Notes under the pieces: generated by a model
What the model saw: only the letters and a program-made list of their open reading frames with translations
The model's database searches: none
Told to the model about the DNA's origin: nothing
Made by a program: the position numbers and the translations under genes
Assembly (NCBI RefSeq): GCF_026168555.1
Contig: NZ_CP092471.1
Coordinates: forward strand, 1,870,501 to 1,934,500
DNA from: Qipengyuania spongiae
GTDB taxonomy: Bacteria > Pseudomonadota > Alphaproteobacteria > Sphingomonadales > Sphingomonadaceae
Reading direction: 5' to 3'
Length of the DNA stretch: 64,000 bases
Shown: positions 9,559 to 17,079 of the stretch, one piece after another
Numbering within the stretch: the first letter of the stretch is position 1
Layout of the letters: each line of letters opens with the position of its first letter

Positions 9559-10530
9559 ATGCCGGAAATGCGCCATATCGATGCCGGAGAAGTGACCCTG
9601 CGTTGCGCGATCGAGGGGGCCGAGCCCGGCACCGCTCCGCTCGCCATTCTGGTTCATGGCTTTCCCGAGAGCTGGTATAGCTGGCGCCATCAGCTGGGCC
9701 CGATCGCGGAAGCCGGCTTTACCGCCTGCGCGATCGACGTGCGCGGATATGGCGGATCGGACAAGCCGGACGCGATCGAGGATTATGCGATGGAGCGCAT
9801 CGTCACCGATCTCGTCGGACTCAAGATGGCGCTCTGCCCAGATCAGGCCGCCGTGCTGATCGGGCACGATTGGGGTGCGCCGATCGTGTGGAACAGCGCG
9901 CTCACCCATCCCGAACACTTCCGTGCAGTGGCCGGCATGTCCGTACCCTTCGCCGGTGTGCCCAAGCGTCCGTTCACCGACGTGTTCCGCGAACATTTCA
10001 CCAGCCAGGGAAAGTTCTTCTACCAGGAATATTTCCAGGAGCCGGGCATCGCCGAGGCGGAAGCGGAAGCGAACCCGCGCGAGTTCGTCCAGCGGATGAT
10101 GTATTCGATCAGCGGTGATGTTCCGCCGGGCAATTATTTCGACAAGCCCTATGGCGCGACCTTCCTGGAAGGGTTGCCCGATCCGCAGCCGGTCGACTGG
10201 CTCTCGGACGCCGACCTTGATTACTACGAGAATGAGTTTCGCGCCTCGGGCTTCCGCGGTCCGCTGAACCGATATCGCAATCACGAGCGCGATTACGAAT
10301 GGCTGCGCCAGTTCGACGGTCGCAGGATCGAACAGCCGAGTCTTTTCATCGGCGGAACGCGCGATCCGGCGACTTTCCTGTTCGGGGCCGTCAGCGACCC
10401 GGTGGCAATGATGCGGATGTTCGCGCCCGAAGTGGAGGGTCATATCATCGAAGGCGCCGGGCACTGGATCCAGCAGGAACGGCCGAATGAAATCAACACG
10501 CTGCTCCTCGACTGGCTTGGCCGGCTCTAA
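9559..10530 (+). CDS. Alpha/beta hydrolase of the soluble epoxide hydrolase group
   Basis: 323 residues. The oxyanion-hole motif HGFPESWYSWRHQ, the nucleophile elbow IGHDWGAPIV with Asp104 (not Ser), and the late GAGHWIQQERP with the catalytic His place it with epoxide hydrolases and haloalkane dehalogenase relatives; Asp rather than Ser argues against an esterase. The cap region has candidate tyrosines (for instance LDYYENEF) that in epoxide hydrolases activate the ring oxygen. The substrate cannot be told. The ATG at 9559 has GGAG eight bases before it and is preferred over a GTG at 9550. It is odd to find it between ctaD and ctaB, separated from ctaD by a hairpin and from ctaB by only 21 bases. 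Confidence 0.88.
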   Translation: MPEMRHIDAGEVTLRCAIEGAEPGTAPLAILVHGFPESWYSWRHQLGPIAEAGFTACAIDVRGYGGSDKPDAIEDYAMERIVTDLVGLKMALCPDQAAVLIGHDWGAPIVWNSALTHPEHFRAVAGMSVPFAGVPKRPFTDVFREHFTSQGKFFYQEYFQEPGIAEAEAEANPREFVQRMMYSISGDVPPGNYFDKPYGATFLEGLPDPQPVDWLSDADLDYYENEFRASGFRGPLNRYRNHERDYEWLRQFDGRRIEQPSLFIGGTRDPATFLFGAVSDPVAMMRMFAPEVEGHIIEGAGHWIQQERPNEINTLLLDWLGRL

Positions 10531-10551
10531 ACGGCTATAGCCGACGAGCCG

Positions 10552-11472
10552 ATGGACACGATTTCCCAACCCTTGCGCATGCCCGCTGACTGGCGCGACT
10601 TCTACGCGCTGACAAAGCCGCGCGTGATGAGCCTGGTGATCTTCACCGGCCTGTGCGGATTGCTCGCCGCGCCGGGGAGCATCCACCCGATTCTGGGCTT
10701 CACCGCCATCCTGTGTATCGCGCTGGGCGCGGGCGGGGCGGCGGCGCTCAACCAGTGGTGGGAAGCCGATATCGACGCCGGGATGAAGCGCACCTCCGCT
10801 CGGCCTTTGCCAGCGGGACGGCTGGAGCGAACGGATGCGCGCGATTTCGGCATCGCGATCTCCGCGGCGTCCGTCGGGGTGATGGGTCTGGCGGTGGGCT
10901 GGTTGGCGGCAGCGATCCTGGCCGTGTCGATCCTCTACTACGCCGTCGTCTACACCATCTGGCTCAAGCCGCGCACGCCGCAGAATATCGTGATCGGGGG
11001 CGGCGCGGGCGCGTTTCCGCCCATGATCGGATGGATCGCGGTGACGGGCGACATCACGCTGATGCCAGTCCTGCTGTTCGCGATCATCTTCATGTGGACG
11101 CCCCCGCATTTCTGGGCGCTCGCGCTGTTCGTGCAGAGCGATTATGCCAAGGTCGGCATCCCGATGATGCCTGTGGTTAAGGGCGAACGTTCGACGCGGC
11201 GTCAGATCCTCGTCTATGCCATCCTCCTCGTTCCCATCGCCGTCGCGCCCTGGCTGATCGGTGGAACCGGAATAGTCTACGGTGTTGCAGCGCTTGCCCT
11301 GTCGCTTGCCTTCCTTGCGCTTTCGGTTCCGGTCGCCTTCCGGCAGAGCGTCGAGGGCGACACGATGCGTCCGGAAAAACGTTTGTTCGGCTTCAGCATC
11401 CTCTACCTCTTCGCGCTGTTCGGCGTGCTGGTAGCCGACAGAATGCTTGCTCAGTACGGAGTTATCGGATGA
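10552..11472 (+). CDS. ctaB: Protoheme IX farnesyltransferase (heme O synthase)
   Basis: 306 residues, a polytopic UbiA-superfamily prenyltransferase. It adds a farnesyl group to heme B, giving heme O, the precursor of the heme A used by subunit I. The sequence has the [13 protein letters not shown] start, the first Asp-rich motif [17 protein letters not shown], then [17 protein letters not shown] and the [13 protein letters not shown] loop, all typical of CtaB. Around seven to nine helices are predicted. No heme A synthase (CtaA) is in the window. The stop overlaps the start of the next small gene as ATGA. Confidence 0.96.
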   Translation: MDTISQPLRMPADWRDFYALTKPRVMSLVIFTGLCGLLAAPGSIHPILGFTAILCIALGAGGAAALNQWWEADIDAGMKRTSARPLPAGRLERTDARDFGIAISAASVGVMGLAVGWLAAAILAVSILYYAVVYTIWLKPRTPQNIVIGGGAGAFPPMIGWIAVTGDITLMPVLLFAIIFMWTPPHFWALALFVQSDYAKVGIPMMPVVKGERSTRRQILVYAILLVPIAVAPWLIGGTGIVYGVAALALSLAFLALSVPVAFRQSVEGDTMRPEKRLFGFSILYLFALFGVLVADRMLAQYGVIG

Positions 11473-11588
11473 CGCCCGAGGAAGAACGCGAATTCAAGCG
11501 CCGCCAGCAGAGCCGCAATCTGGTGCTGGGCGGATTGCTGCTCTTCTTCGCCCTGCTGTTCTATTTCATCACCATCGCCCGCATGTGA
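11469..11588 (+). CDS. 39-residue CoxF-like membrane protein of the oxidase cluster
   Basis: A tiny gene overlapping the ctaB stop as ATGA and ending eight bases before ctaG. The protein has a charged start ([17 protein letters not shown]) and one membrane helix ([20 protein letters not shown]), then ARM at the end. Many alphaproteobacterial oxidase clusters hold a short one-helix protein at this exact place between ctaB and ctaG, called CoxF or ORF1 in some species, with the same pattern of basic residues, helix and an F-Y-x-x-T-I motif. That match is from memory, so the name is tentative; the coupling and composition make the gene itself convincing. A role in oxidase assembly is inferred. 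Confidence 0.75.
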   Translation: MTPEEEREFKRRQQSRNLVLGGLLLFFALLFYFITIARM

Positions 11589-11596
11589 GGCCAGCC

Positions 11597-12181
11597 ATGA
11601 CCGCCGCCACGCTCGACCACCGCAAGAACCGCACGGCCATCTTCGCTCTGCTGGGCGCGCTGGCAATGCTCGGCCTCGGCTATGCGGCAGTCCCGCTCTA
11701 CAATCTGTTCTGCAGCGTGACCGGTTTCGGCGGGACCACCCAGCGGGCCAGCGAAAGCGATGCGGAACTCGCGGCACGGTTCGCGCGCAGTTCGAGCACG
11801 CCCGACATCTCGATCCGGTTCGATGCAAGCACCGCGGTGGGCATGCCGTGGACCTTCCGTCCCGAAGCTTCGAAGGACACGATCCAGATCGGCCAGCGGG
11901 ACATGGCGTTCTACTACGCCCGCAACAACAGCGACCGGCCAGTGACGGGCACCGCCACCTTCAATGTCGAGCCCGAGCAGGCGGGCCGGTATTTCAACAA
12001 GATCCAGTGTTTCTGTTTCACCGAACAGACCCTTCAGCCGGGCCAGGAAATGCGGATGCCGGTGCTGTTCTACGTCGATCCGGCGGCGCTTGACGATCCC
12101 AACATGAAGGGCGTCGAACAGATCACGCTCAGCTACACTTTCCACGAGGCGATCAAGGCGCCGGAGGAAGAGGCGTCCTAA
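11597..12181 (+). CDS. ctaG: Cytochrome c oxidase assembly protein CtaG/Cox11
   Basis: 194 residues. Cox11 carries copper to the CuB site of subunit I. There is one membrane helix (about 13-33) and a periplasmic immunoglobulin-like domain. The copper-binding cysteines are present: Cys39 in YNLFCSVTG and Cys138 and Cys140 in the invariant KIQCFCF motif. The ATG at 11597 has GAGG nine bases upstream. Upstream reading in the same frame lies in ctaB and the small CoxF-like gene and is not part of it. ctaE follows after 76 bases. Confidence 0.96.
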   Translation: MTAATLDHRKNRTAIFALLGALAMLGLGYAAVPLYNLFCSVTGFGGTTQRASESDAELAARFARSSSTPDISIRFDASTAVGMPWTFRPEASKDTIQIGQRDMAFYYARNNSDRPVTGTATFNVEPEQAGRYFNKIQCFCFTEQTLQPGQEMRMPVLFYVDPAALDDPNMKGVEQITLSYTFHEAIKAPEEEAS

Positions 12182-12257
12182 GCCTCTGGACCGCGCGCGT
12201 CCGCCGCTCTAAGGGCAGGGTCCTAAGCTCATTCCACACCAGCCAATCGAGAGACCC

Positions 12258-13079
12258 ATGGCCGGCCAGGTAAATCACGAATATCACATTCTCGAACCCG
12301 ACATCTGGCCGCTGTTCGGCGCCTTTGCGGGATTGGTCTTCACCAGCGGCATGGTGCTCTACATGCACGAAATGCCGAACGGTTATCTCGTGCTGGGCTT
12401 GGGCGTCGCAGCGCTGATCGCGACCTTCTTCGCCTGGTTCTCCAATATCGTGAAGGAAGCCCAGCGCGGCGATCACACGCCTGTGGTGCAGCTTCACATG
12501 CGATACGGGATGATCCTGTTCATCGCGTCGGAAGTGATGTTCTTCGTGGGCTGGTTCTGGAGCTGGTTCGACTTCTCCCTGTTCCCCAGTGAACTGTCCG
12601 AGGTCGTGCAGGGCGAATTTCCGCCGGCTGCGATCGAGGAAGTGCTCAACCCCTTCAAGCTGCCGCTGCTCAACACGCTGATCCTGCTGTGCTCGGGCAC
12701 CACGGTGACCTGGGCGCACCATTCGCTGATCCACGGCGATCGCGACGGGCTGAAGAAGGGCCTGTGGGCGACTGTCATCCTCGGCGCGATCTTCACCTGC
12801 ATTCAGGCCTATGAATATTCGGCCGCGCCGTTCGCTTTCGGCGGCAACACCTATTCTAGCGCCTTCTACATGGCGACCGGCTTCCACGGCTTCCACGTTC
12901 TGGTAGGCACGATCTTCCTGATCGTCTGTCTGCGTCGCGCCTATCTCGGCCACTTCACGCCGCGCCAGCATTTCGGCTTCGAAGCGGCGGCGTGGTACTG
13001 GCATTTCGTCGACGTGGTGTGGTTGTTCCTCTTCATCGTCGTTTATGTCTGGGGCGGATGGGGTCACGAATTCCACTGA
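12258..13079 (+). CDS. ctaE: Cytochrome c oxidase subunit III
   Basis: 273 residues, a seven-helix subunit that stabilises subunit I and shapes oxygen access and proton uptake. Family landmarks are RYGMILFIASEVMFFVGWFW (helix III, with the conserved Glu), NTLILLCSGTTVTWAHHS, QAYEYSAAPFAF, GFHGFHVLVGTIFL and the end WYWHFVDVVWLFLFIVVYVW. A GAGAG ribosome site precedes the ATG. The stop overlaps the start of DUF983 as TGATG. Together with ctaC, ctaD, ctaB and ctaG this completes the core aa3 set. Confidence 0.97.
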   Translation: MAGQVNHEYHILEPDIWPLFGAFAGLVFTSGMVLYMHEMPNGYLVLGLGVAALIATFFAWFSNIVKEAQRGDHTPVVQLHMRYGMILFIASEVMFFVGWFWSWFDFSLFPSELSEVVQGEFPPAAIEEVLNPFKLPLLNTLILLCSGTTVTWAHHSLIHGDRDGLKKGLWATVILGAIFTCIQAYEYSAAPFAFGGNTYSSAFYMATGFHGFHVLVGTIFLIVCLRRAYLGHFTPRQHFGFEAAAWYWHFVDVVWLFLFIVVYVWGGWGHEFH

Positions 13080-13459
13080 TGACGAAGTCCGGTTTACCGG
13101 GTTCTGAGGGGCGGCCTTCCCTTGCGGAGGCCGCCCTTTTCGGTTGCTGCCCGCGTTGCCGAGAGCGCACGCTGTTCGTCGGCGTGGTCGCGGTGCCGGA
13201 TCGCTGTCGGAGTTGCGGGCTCGATTTCACGGCGGCGCAGGCGGGCGGGCGATTGCCGCTGCTGCTGACCGTCATCGTCGCGGTGCTTCTCATCGTGCTG
13301 GCGCTGTGGCTCGACGAGGCCGTGCGCCCGCCGCTTTACATTCATGCGCTCGTGTGGCTGCCACTTACCATCGTGGGAGTGCTTTCTGCCATTCGCTTCT
13401 CGCGCGCTTTGTCGCTGATGCACGCGGTCCGCAAGGCAAAGCCGGAGGATCGGGCATGA
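13079..13459 (+). CDS. DUF983 small zinc-ribbon membrane protein
   Basis: 126 residues. The N-terminal part has a zinc-ribbon pair, GCCPRCRERTLF and later CRSCGLDF, and the C-terminal half has two membrane helices (about 58-78 and 86-105). DUF983 genes are regularly found just after ctaE in alphaproteobacterial oxidase clusters; a part in oxidase assembly is inferred from that. The ATG overlaps the ctaE stop as TGATG. A strong terminator-like hairpin (13108-13140) lies within codons 10-21. Its stop overlaps surf1 as ATGA. Confidence 0.88.
   Translation: MTKSGLPGSEGRPSLAEAALFGCCPRCRERTLFVGVVAVPDRCRSCGLDFTAAQAGGRLPLLLTVIVAVLLIVLALWLDEAVRPPLYIHALVWLPLTIVGVLSAIRFSRALSLMHAVRKAKPEDRA
13108..13140 (+). 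terminator. Terminator-like hairpin inside the 5' end of the DUF983 gene
   Basis: A perfect GC-rich stem (10 base pairs, 13108-13117 with 13128-13137) with a 10-base loop runs into TTTT. It starts 29 bases after the ctaE stop, so it has the place and shape of a terminator for the structural genes, but it also codes for part of DUF983. It may attenuate expression of DUF983 and surf1. Confidence 0.55.
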
Positions 13460-14031
13460 GGCGAATACCGATCGTCGCGACCATCATCGTCCTGGCTGCG
13501 GCCGCGACCATGGTCGCGCTGGGATTCTGGCAGCTCCAGCGCTCGGCCGAAAAAGCGACTCTCATCGCGCGCGCCGAACGAGCGCTCCAGTCGCCGGCCG
13601 AGATTGCCTATCCCGAGCAAGAACTCGGGCTGGAAACCGCCCTCTATCGCCGCACCCGGATCGAATGCACCCGTGTCGTCGAAACCCGTTCCGGTGCGGG
13701 CACGAGCACGCGCGGGCAGAAGGGCTGGGCGCATGGCGCGCTCTGCGCTCTGGAGGACGGGCGGACGGTCCCGGTCGATCTCGGCTTCTCGCGCGAGCCG
13801 CAATTCGCCCGATGGTCGGGGGGCGAGGTGGTCGGCACCATCGCTCCCGGCGGCCGGGTGGTGGCGGCCAATCCGCCGGCGGGGCTGAGTCAGCTCGCCC
13901 GGCCCGATCCGCGCGATTTACCGAACAACCATCTCGCCTATGCTGGGCAGTGGTTCTTCTTCGCGCTCACCGCGCTCGGCATCTATGCGCTGGTCCTGCG
14001 GAAGCGCTGGCGGGACGCGGGCGGACGCTGA
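13456..14031 (+). CDS. SURF1 family cytochrome oxidase assembly protein
   Basis: 191 residues, on the short side for SURF1. The protein has the family plan: an N-terminal helix with ALGFWQLQRSAEK, a periplasmic domain, and a C-terminal helix preceded by the conserved NNHLAYAGQWFFFALTA segment. Shy1/SURF1 proteins help place heme a in subunit I. The ATGA overlap with DUF983 fixes the start at 13456. The middle of the domain seems shortened compared with typical 230-residue members, but the two ends are well kept. It closes the oxidase cluster; thrC starts 50 bases on. Confidence 0.9.
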   Translation: MRRIPIVATIIVLAAAATMVALGFWQLQRSAEKATLIARAERALQSPAEIAYPEQELGLETALYRRTRIECTRVVETRSGAGTSTRGQKGWAHGALCALEDGRTVPVDLGFSREPQFARWSGGEVVGTIAPGGRVVAANPPAGLSQLARPDPRDLPNNHLAYAGQWFFFALTALGIYALVLRKRWRDAGGR

Positions 14032-14081
14032 CGTTCCGGCGGCTTGCCGCGCGCCGCGCCCGGCGCTAACCCGCCTGTCCG

Positions 14082-15473
14082 ATGGAATATGTCTCCACCC
14101 GCGGCGCTGCACCGGTCCTCGATTTCGAGGGTGTCACGCTTGCGGGGCTGGCGCAGGATGGCGGGCTCTACGTGCCGCGCGAGTGGCCACGCTTCTCGCA
14201 TACCGAGATCACGGCGATGCGCGGGCTGCCCTATGCCCGGCTCGCGGCCAGGGTCATGCAGCCGTTCGTCGGCGGTTGCCTGGGCGCGGAGCGGCTCGGC
14301 GAACTGTGCGAGCAGGCTTACGGTCGCTTCGCCCATCGCGCTGTCACGCCGCTGGTCCAGCTCGACGAGCGCAACTGGGTGCTCGAGCTCTTTCACGGGC
14401 CGACGCTGGCCTTCAAGGACGTCGCGCTCCAGCTTCTCGGCCTGTTGTTCGAGGAATTCCTGGCCCGCGAGAAGTCGCAGCTTACCATCGTCGGCGCGAC
14501 CAGCGGCGATACCGGCAGCGCCGCGATCGATGCGGTGGCGAATCGCGACAATGTCGAAATCTTCATGCTCCATCCGGCCGGCCGGGTGAGCGACGTGCAA
14601 CGCCGCCAGATGACCACGGTTCGCGCGGCCAATGTCCACAACATCGCCATCGAAGGATCGTTCGACGACGCGCAGGCGATGGTGAAGCGCATCTTCGCCG
14701 ACGAGACGGTGACCAGCCGGCTCCGCATCGGTGCGGTCAACTCGATCAACTGGGCGCGATTGATGGCGCAGGTCGTCTATTATTTCGCCGCCGCGCTCCA
14801 GCTCGGCGGGCCGGAGCGCAAGGTTGCCTTCAGCGTGCCGACCGGCAATTTCGGCGATGTTTTCGCCGGTCACGTCGCAGCCCGGATGGGCCTGCCGATC
14901 GAGAAGCTGGTCGTCGCCACCAATGTGAACGACATCCTCCACCGCGCGCTGTCGGACGGCGACTATTCGGCAGGCGAGGTGACGTCCACCGCCAGCCCGA
15001 GCATGGACATTCAGGTCAGTTCCAATTTCGAGCGTTTGCTGTTCGATGTCGGCGGGCGCGACGGAGTTGCGCTCGCCGAGCAGATGCGCGGCTTCGATCT
15101 CACGCGGGCGATGCGGCTGACCGAAGCGCAGTCGCAGGGCGCGCTCGACCTCTTTACCAGCGTGCGGGCGGATGCGTCGGACATGGCGAGCGCGATGGAC
15201 TGGGCCTCGCGCCATTGCGGCCAGATCCTCGACCCGCACACCGCCATTGGCCTCCACGGCGCGCAGCAGGTCGATCTGCCCGCCGATGTTCCGAAGGTGA
15301 CGCTCGCCACCGCGCACCCTGCCAAATTCCGCGATGCGGTCGAGCGTGCGACGGGCTTCCGCCCAGCGCTGCCAGCCCGCATGGGCCACCTTTTCGAGCG
15401 CGAGGAGGCGTTCGAAACGTTGCCCGGCACTTACGAGGCGGTGCGCGCCTACATTCTCGAGCACGCTGCCTGA
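14082..15473 (+). CDS. thrC: Threonine synthase
   Basis: 463 residues. ThrC turns O-phosphohomoserine into threonine using PLP. The N-terminus MEYVSTRGAAPVLDFEGV is typical of the shorter bacterial and fungal class. PLP-binding Lys112 is in GPTLAFKDVALQ, the phosphate-binding loop is GATSGDTGSAA, and VPTGNFGDVFAGHVA follows further on. No other threonine gene is nearby. The stop TGA overlaps the ATG of the next gene, so the methyltransferase is translationally coupled. A weak purine run precedes the ATG. Confidence 0.96.
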   Translation: MEYVSTRGAAPVLDFEGVTLAGLAQDGGLYVPREWPRFSHTEITAMRGLPYARLAARVMQPFVGGCLGAERLGELCEQAYGRFAHRAVTPLVQLDERNWVLELFHGPTLAFKDVALQLLGLLFEEFLAREKSQLTIVGATSGDTGSAAIDAVANRDNVEIFMLHPAGRVSDVQRRQMTTVRAANVHNIAIEGSFDDAQAMVKRIFADETVTSRLRIGAVNSINWARLMAQVVYYFAAALQLGGPERKVAFSVPTGNFGDVFAGHVAARMGLPIEKLVVATNVNDILHRALSDGDYSAGEVTSTASPSMDIQVSSNFERLLFDVGGRDGVALAEQMRGFDLTRAMRLTEAQSQGALDLFTSVRADASDMASAMDWASRHCGQILDPHTAIGLHGAQQVDLPADVPKVTLATAHPAKFRDAVERATGFRPALPARMGHLFEREEAFETLPGTYEAVRAYILEHAA

Positions 15474-16366
15474 TGGCGGAACTGGTCAGCCAGCCGATCC
15501 TGATGATCGGCGAGGGATGGGACGCCTATCGCCTGCTCGACAGCGGCAACGGGCGGAAATTCGAATCCTACGGCCCCTATCGCTTCGTGCGGCCCGAGCC
15601 GCAGGCGATGTGGAGCCCGCGTCTCGCCGAATGGGATCCGCACGGCGAATTCGTGCCCGGCAGCGACGAAGATGGTGGCGGCCGCTGGCAGTTCGCCTTC
15701 GATGTGCCTCGCGATGGCTGGCCACTCGAATGGCGCGATGGCGTGCGCTTCACCGCGCAATGCACCCCCTTCCGCCATCTCGGCTTTTTTCCCGACATGG
15801 GCCCGGTGTGGGACTGGATGGGCGATCGGCTCGACGGCAACGGCGAGGCCGAAACGCTCAACCTGTTCGGCTACACCGGCGTCGGCAGCCTGGCGCTCAG
15901 CCGGTTCGGCCGCGTGACCCACGTCGATGCGAGCAAGAAATCGGTCGCCCAGGCGCGCGAGAACGCCGCGCTGTCGGGCATGGAGGACCGGCCGATCCGC
16001 TGGCTGGTCGACGACGCCGCCAAATTCACCGCGCGCGAGGTGCGCCGGGGCAATCGCTATGACGGTATCATTCTCGATCCGCCGAAATTCGGCCGCGGCC
16101 CCAAGAACGAGACCTGGCGGCTCGAGGAAAGCCTTCCCAGCCTCGTCGCGGATTGCCGGCAACTGCTCGATGGGGACAGCCGCTTCCTTTTCCTCACCGT
16201 CTATGCGGTGCGGATGAGCAGTCTCGCGCTCGGCGGACTGCTTGCCGAGATATTCGCCGATCTGCCCGGCCGGATCGAGCATGGGGATCTCGGCGTGCGC
16301 GAGGCGGGTGAGGATGGTCGCCTGCTGCCCACCGCGATCTTCGCGCGCTGGTCCAATCCGGGCTAG
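15473..16366 (+). CDS. Class I SAM-dependent methyltransferase, RlmI-like
   Basis: 297 residues. The Rossmann methyltransferase core begins near residue 125: NLFGYTGVGSLALS is the SAM-binding motif I, THVDASKKSVAQARENA holds the acidic ribose-binding residue, and the catalytic motif IILDPPKFGRGPKNETW has the DPPxF seen in RlmI/RlmK-type 23S rRNA cytosine-C5 methyltransferases. Unlike E. coli RlmI there is no full PUA domain; the N-terminal 120 residues are a beta-rich domain. RNA is therefore a likely substrate but not proven. The start overlaps the thrC stop (TGATG), and folB follows after eight bases. Confidence 0.88.
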   Translation: MAELVSQPILMIGEGWDAYRLLDSGNGRKFESYGPYRFVRPEPQAMWSPRLAEWDPHGEFVPGSDEDGGGRWQFAFDVPRDGWPLEWRDGVRFTAQCTPFRHLGFFPDMGPVWDWMGDRLDGNGEAETLNLFGYTGVGSLALSRFGRVTHVDASKKSVAQARENAALSGMEDRPIRWLVDDAAKFTAREVRRGNRYDGIILDPPKFGRGPKNETWRLEESLPSLVADCRQLLDGDSRFLFLTVYAVRMSSLALGGLLAEIFADLPGRIEHGDLGVREAGEDGRLLPTAIFARWSNPG

Positions 16367-16374
16367 GAGCGCGC

Positions 16375-16749
16375 ATGGCCGATTCGCTGATCCTGGAAGT
16401 CGCCGATTTCGAGCACGACGTGCTCACCGGAATTTATTCCGAGGAGACGGGCAAGCCGCAGCCGCTGCGCTTCGCCATCACCGTCCGGCTGAAACCGCTG
16501 CATCGTTACGATCCGGACACCTCGCTCGACCATTCCAAGAACTACATGGACCTGAAATTCGCGGCATCGGACGCTTTGCCCGAAGGTGTGCATTTCAAAC
16601 TGATCGAGGCGGTGGCCGATCATGTCTGCGAGACGCTGTTCCTTCAGGATAGGCGGATCGAGGCGGTGACGGTCAAGATCGTCAAGCTGGCGATCGCCGA
16701 AGCGGGCGAGAAGATCGGTATTACCCTTCACCGCGAGCGGCGCGAGTGA
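16375..16749 (+). CDS. folB: Dihydroneopterin aldolase family protein
   Basis: 124 residues, the usual length. FolB splits 7,8-dihydroneopterin to 6-hydroxymethyl-dihydropterin in folate synthesis; related proteins are epimerases. The sequence has the tunnelling fold pattern: a first strand with GIYSEETGKPQPLRF, a D-H-S-KNYMDL segment, then KLIEAVADHVCETLF containing the conserved Glu, and the last strands VTVKIVKLAIAEAGEKIGI. The usual catalytic Lys lies in VKIVKL. It is followed by a coupled small gene and the moa genes, so pterin chemistry is the common theme of this stretch. Confidence 0.85.
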   Translation: MADSLILEVADFEHDVLTGIYSEETGKPQPLRFAITVRLKPLHRYDPDTSLDHSKNYMDLKFAASDALPEGVHFKLIEAVADHVCETLFLQDRRIEAVTVKIVKLAIAEAGEKIGITLHRERRE

Positions 16750-17075
16750 AGGTCCTGCGGATCGAGGCGCTGCCCGAAGAACCGCTGTCCGCCGCTGGCC
16801 GGTTCCATGTGGAGTGGCTGGCGAAGGCGGAGGAGGCTCTCGCTTCCGACGATCTGATGCTGGCGCTCGATCCGGCGGACCATCGCCATCGCGACTGGCG
16901 CCGCACAATCGCCCGCGATCTGGCGCGCAAGCACACGCCGCGTCAGGTGAACATCGTTTCGGGAGAGGACGCCACCGTGTTCGCCGCCTTCGCCGCCTAT
17001 CTCGAAGCCGCCCCAGGCATTACCGGTCAATATTTCGAGGGGGATGGCCAGGGCGCGGGCGATCCGTCACAATAA
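16746..17075 (+). CDS. Small Rossmann-like protein of unknown function
   Basis: 109 residues from a GTG that overlaps the folB stop (GTGA). The sequence alternates short strands and helices: KVLRIEALP, LMLALDPADHRHRDWRRTIARDLA, RQVNIVSGED, then a helix with AAYLEAAPGITGQYF. I recall similar proteins in sphingomonads annotated only as Rossmann-fold domain proteins; there is no catalytic motif I can name. It lies between folB and moaA, ending five bases before the moaA ATG, so it is very likely co-expressed with both pterin pathways. Confidence 0.75.
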   Translation: MKVLRIEALPEEPLSAAGRFHVEWLAKAEEALASDDLMLALDPADHRHRDWRRTIARDLARKHTPRQVNIVSGEDATVFAAFAAYLEAAPGITGQYFEGDGQGAGDPSQ

Positions 17076-17079
17076 GACC

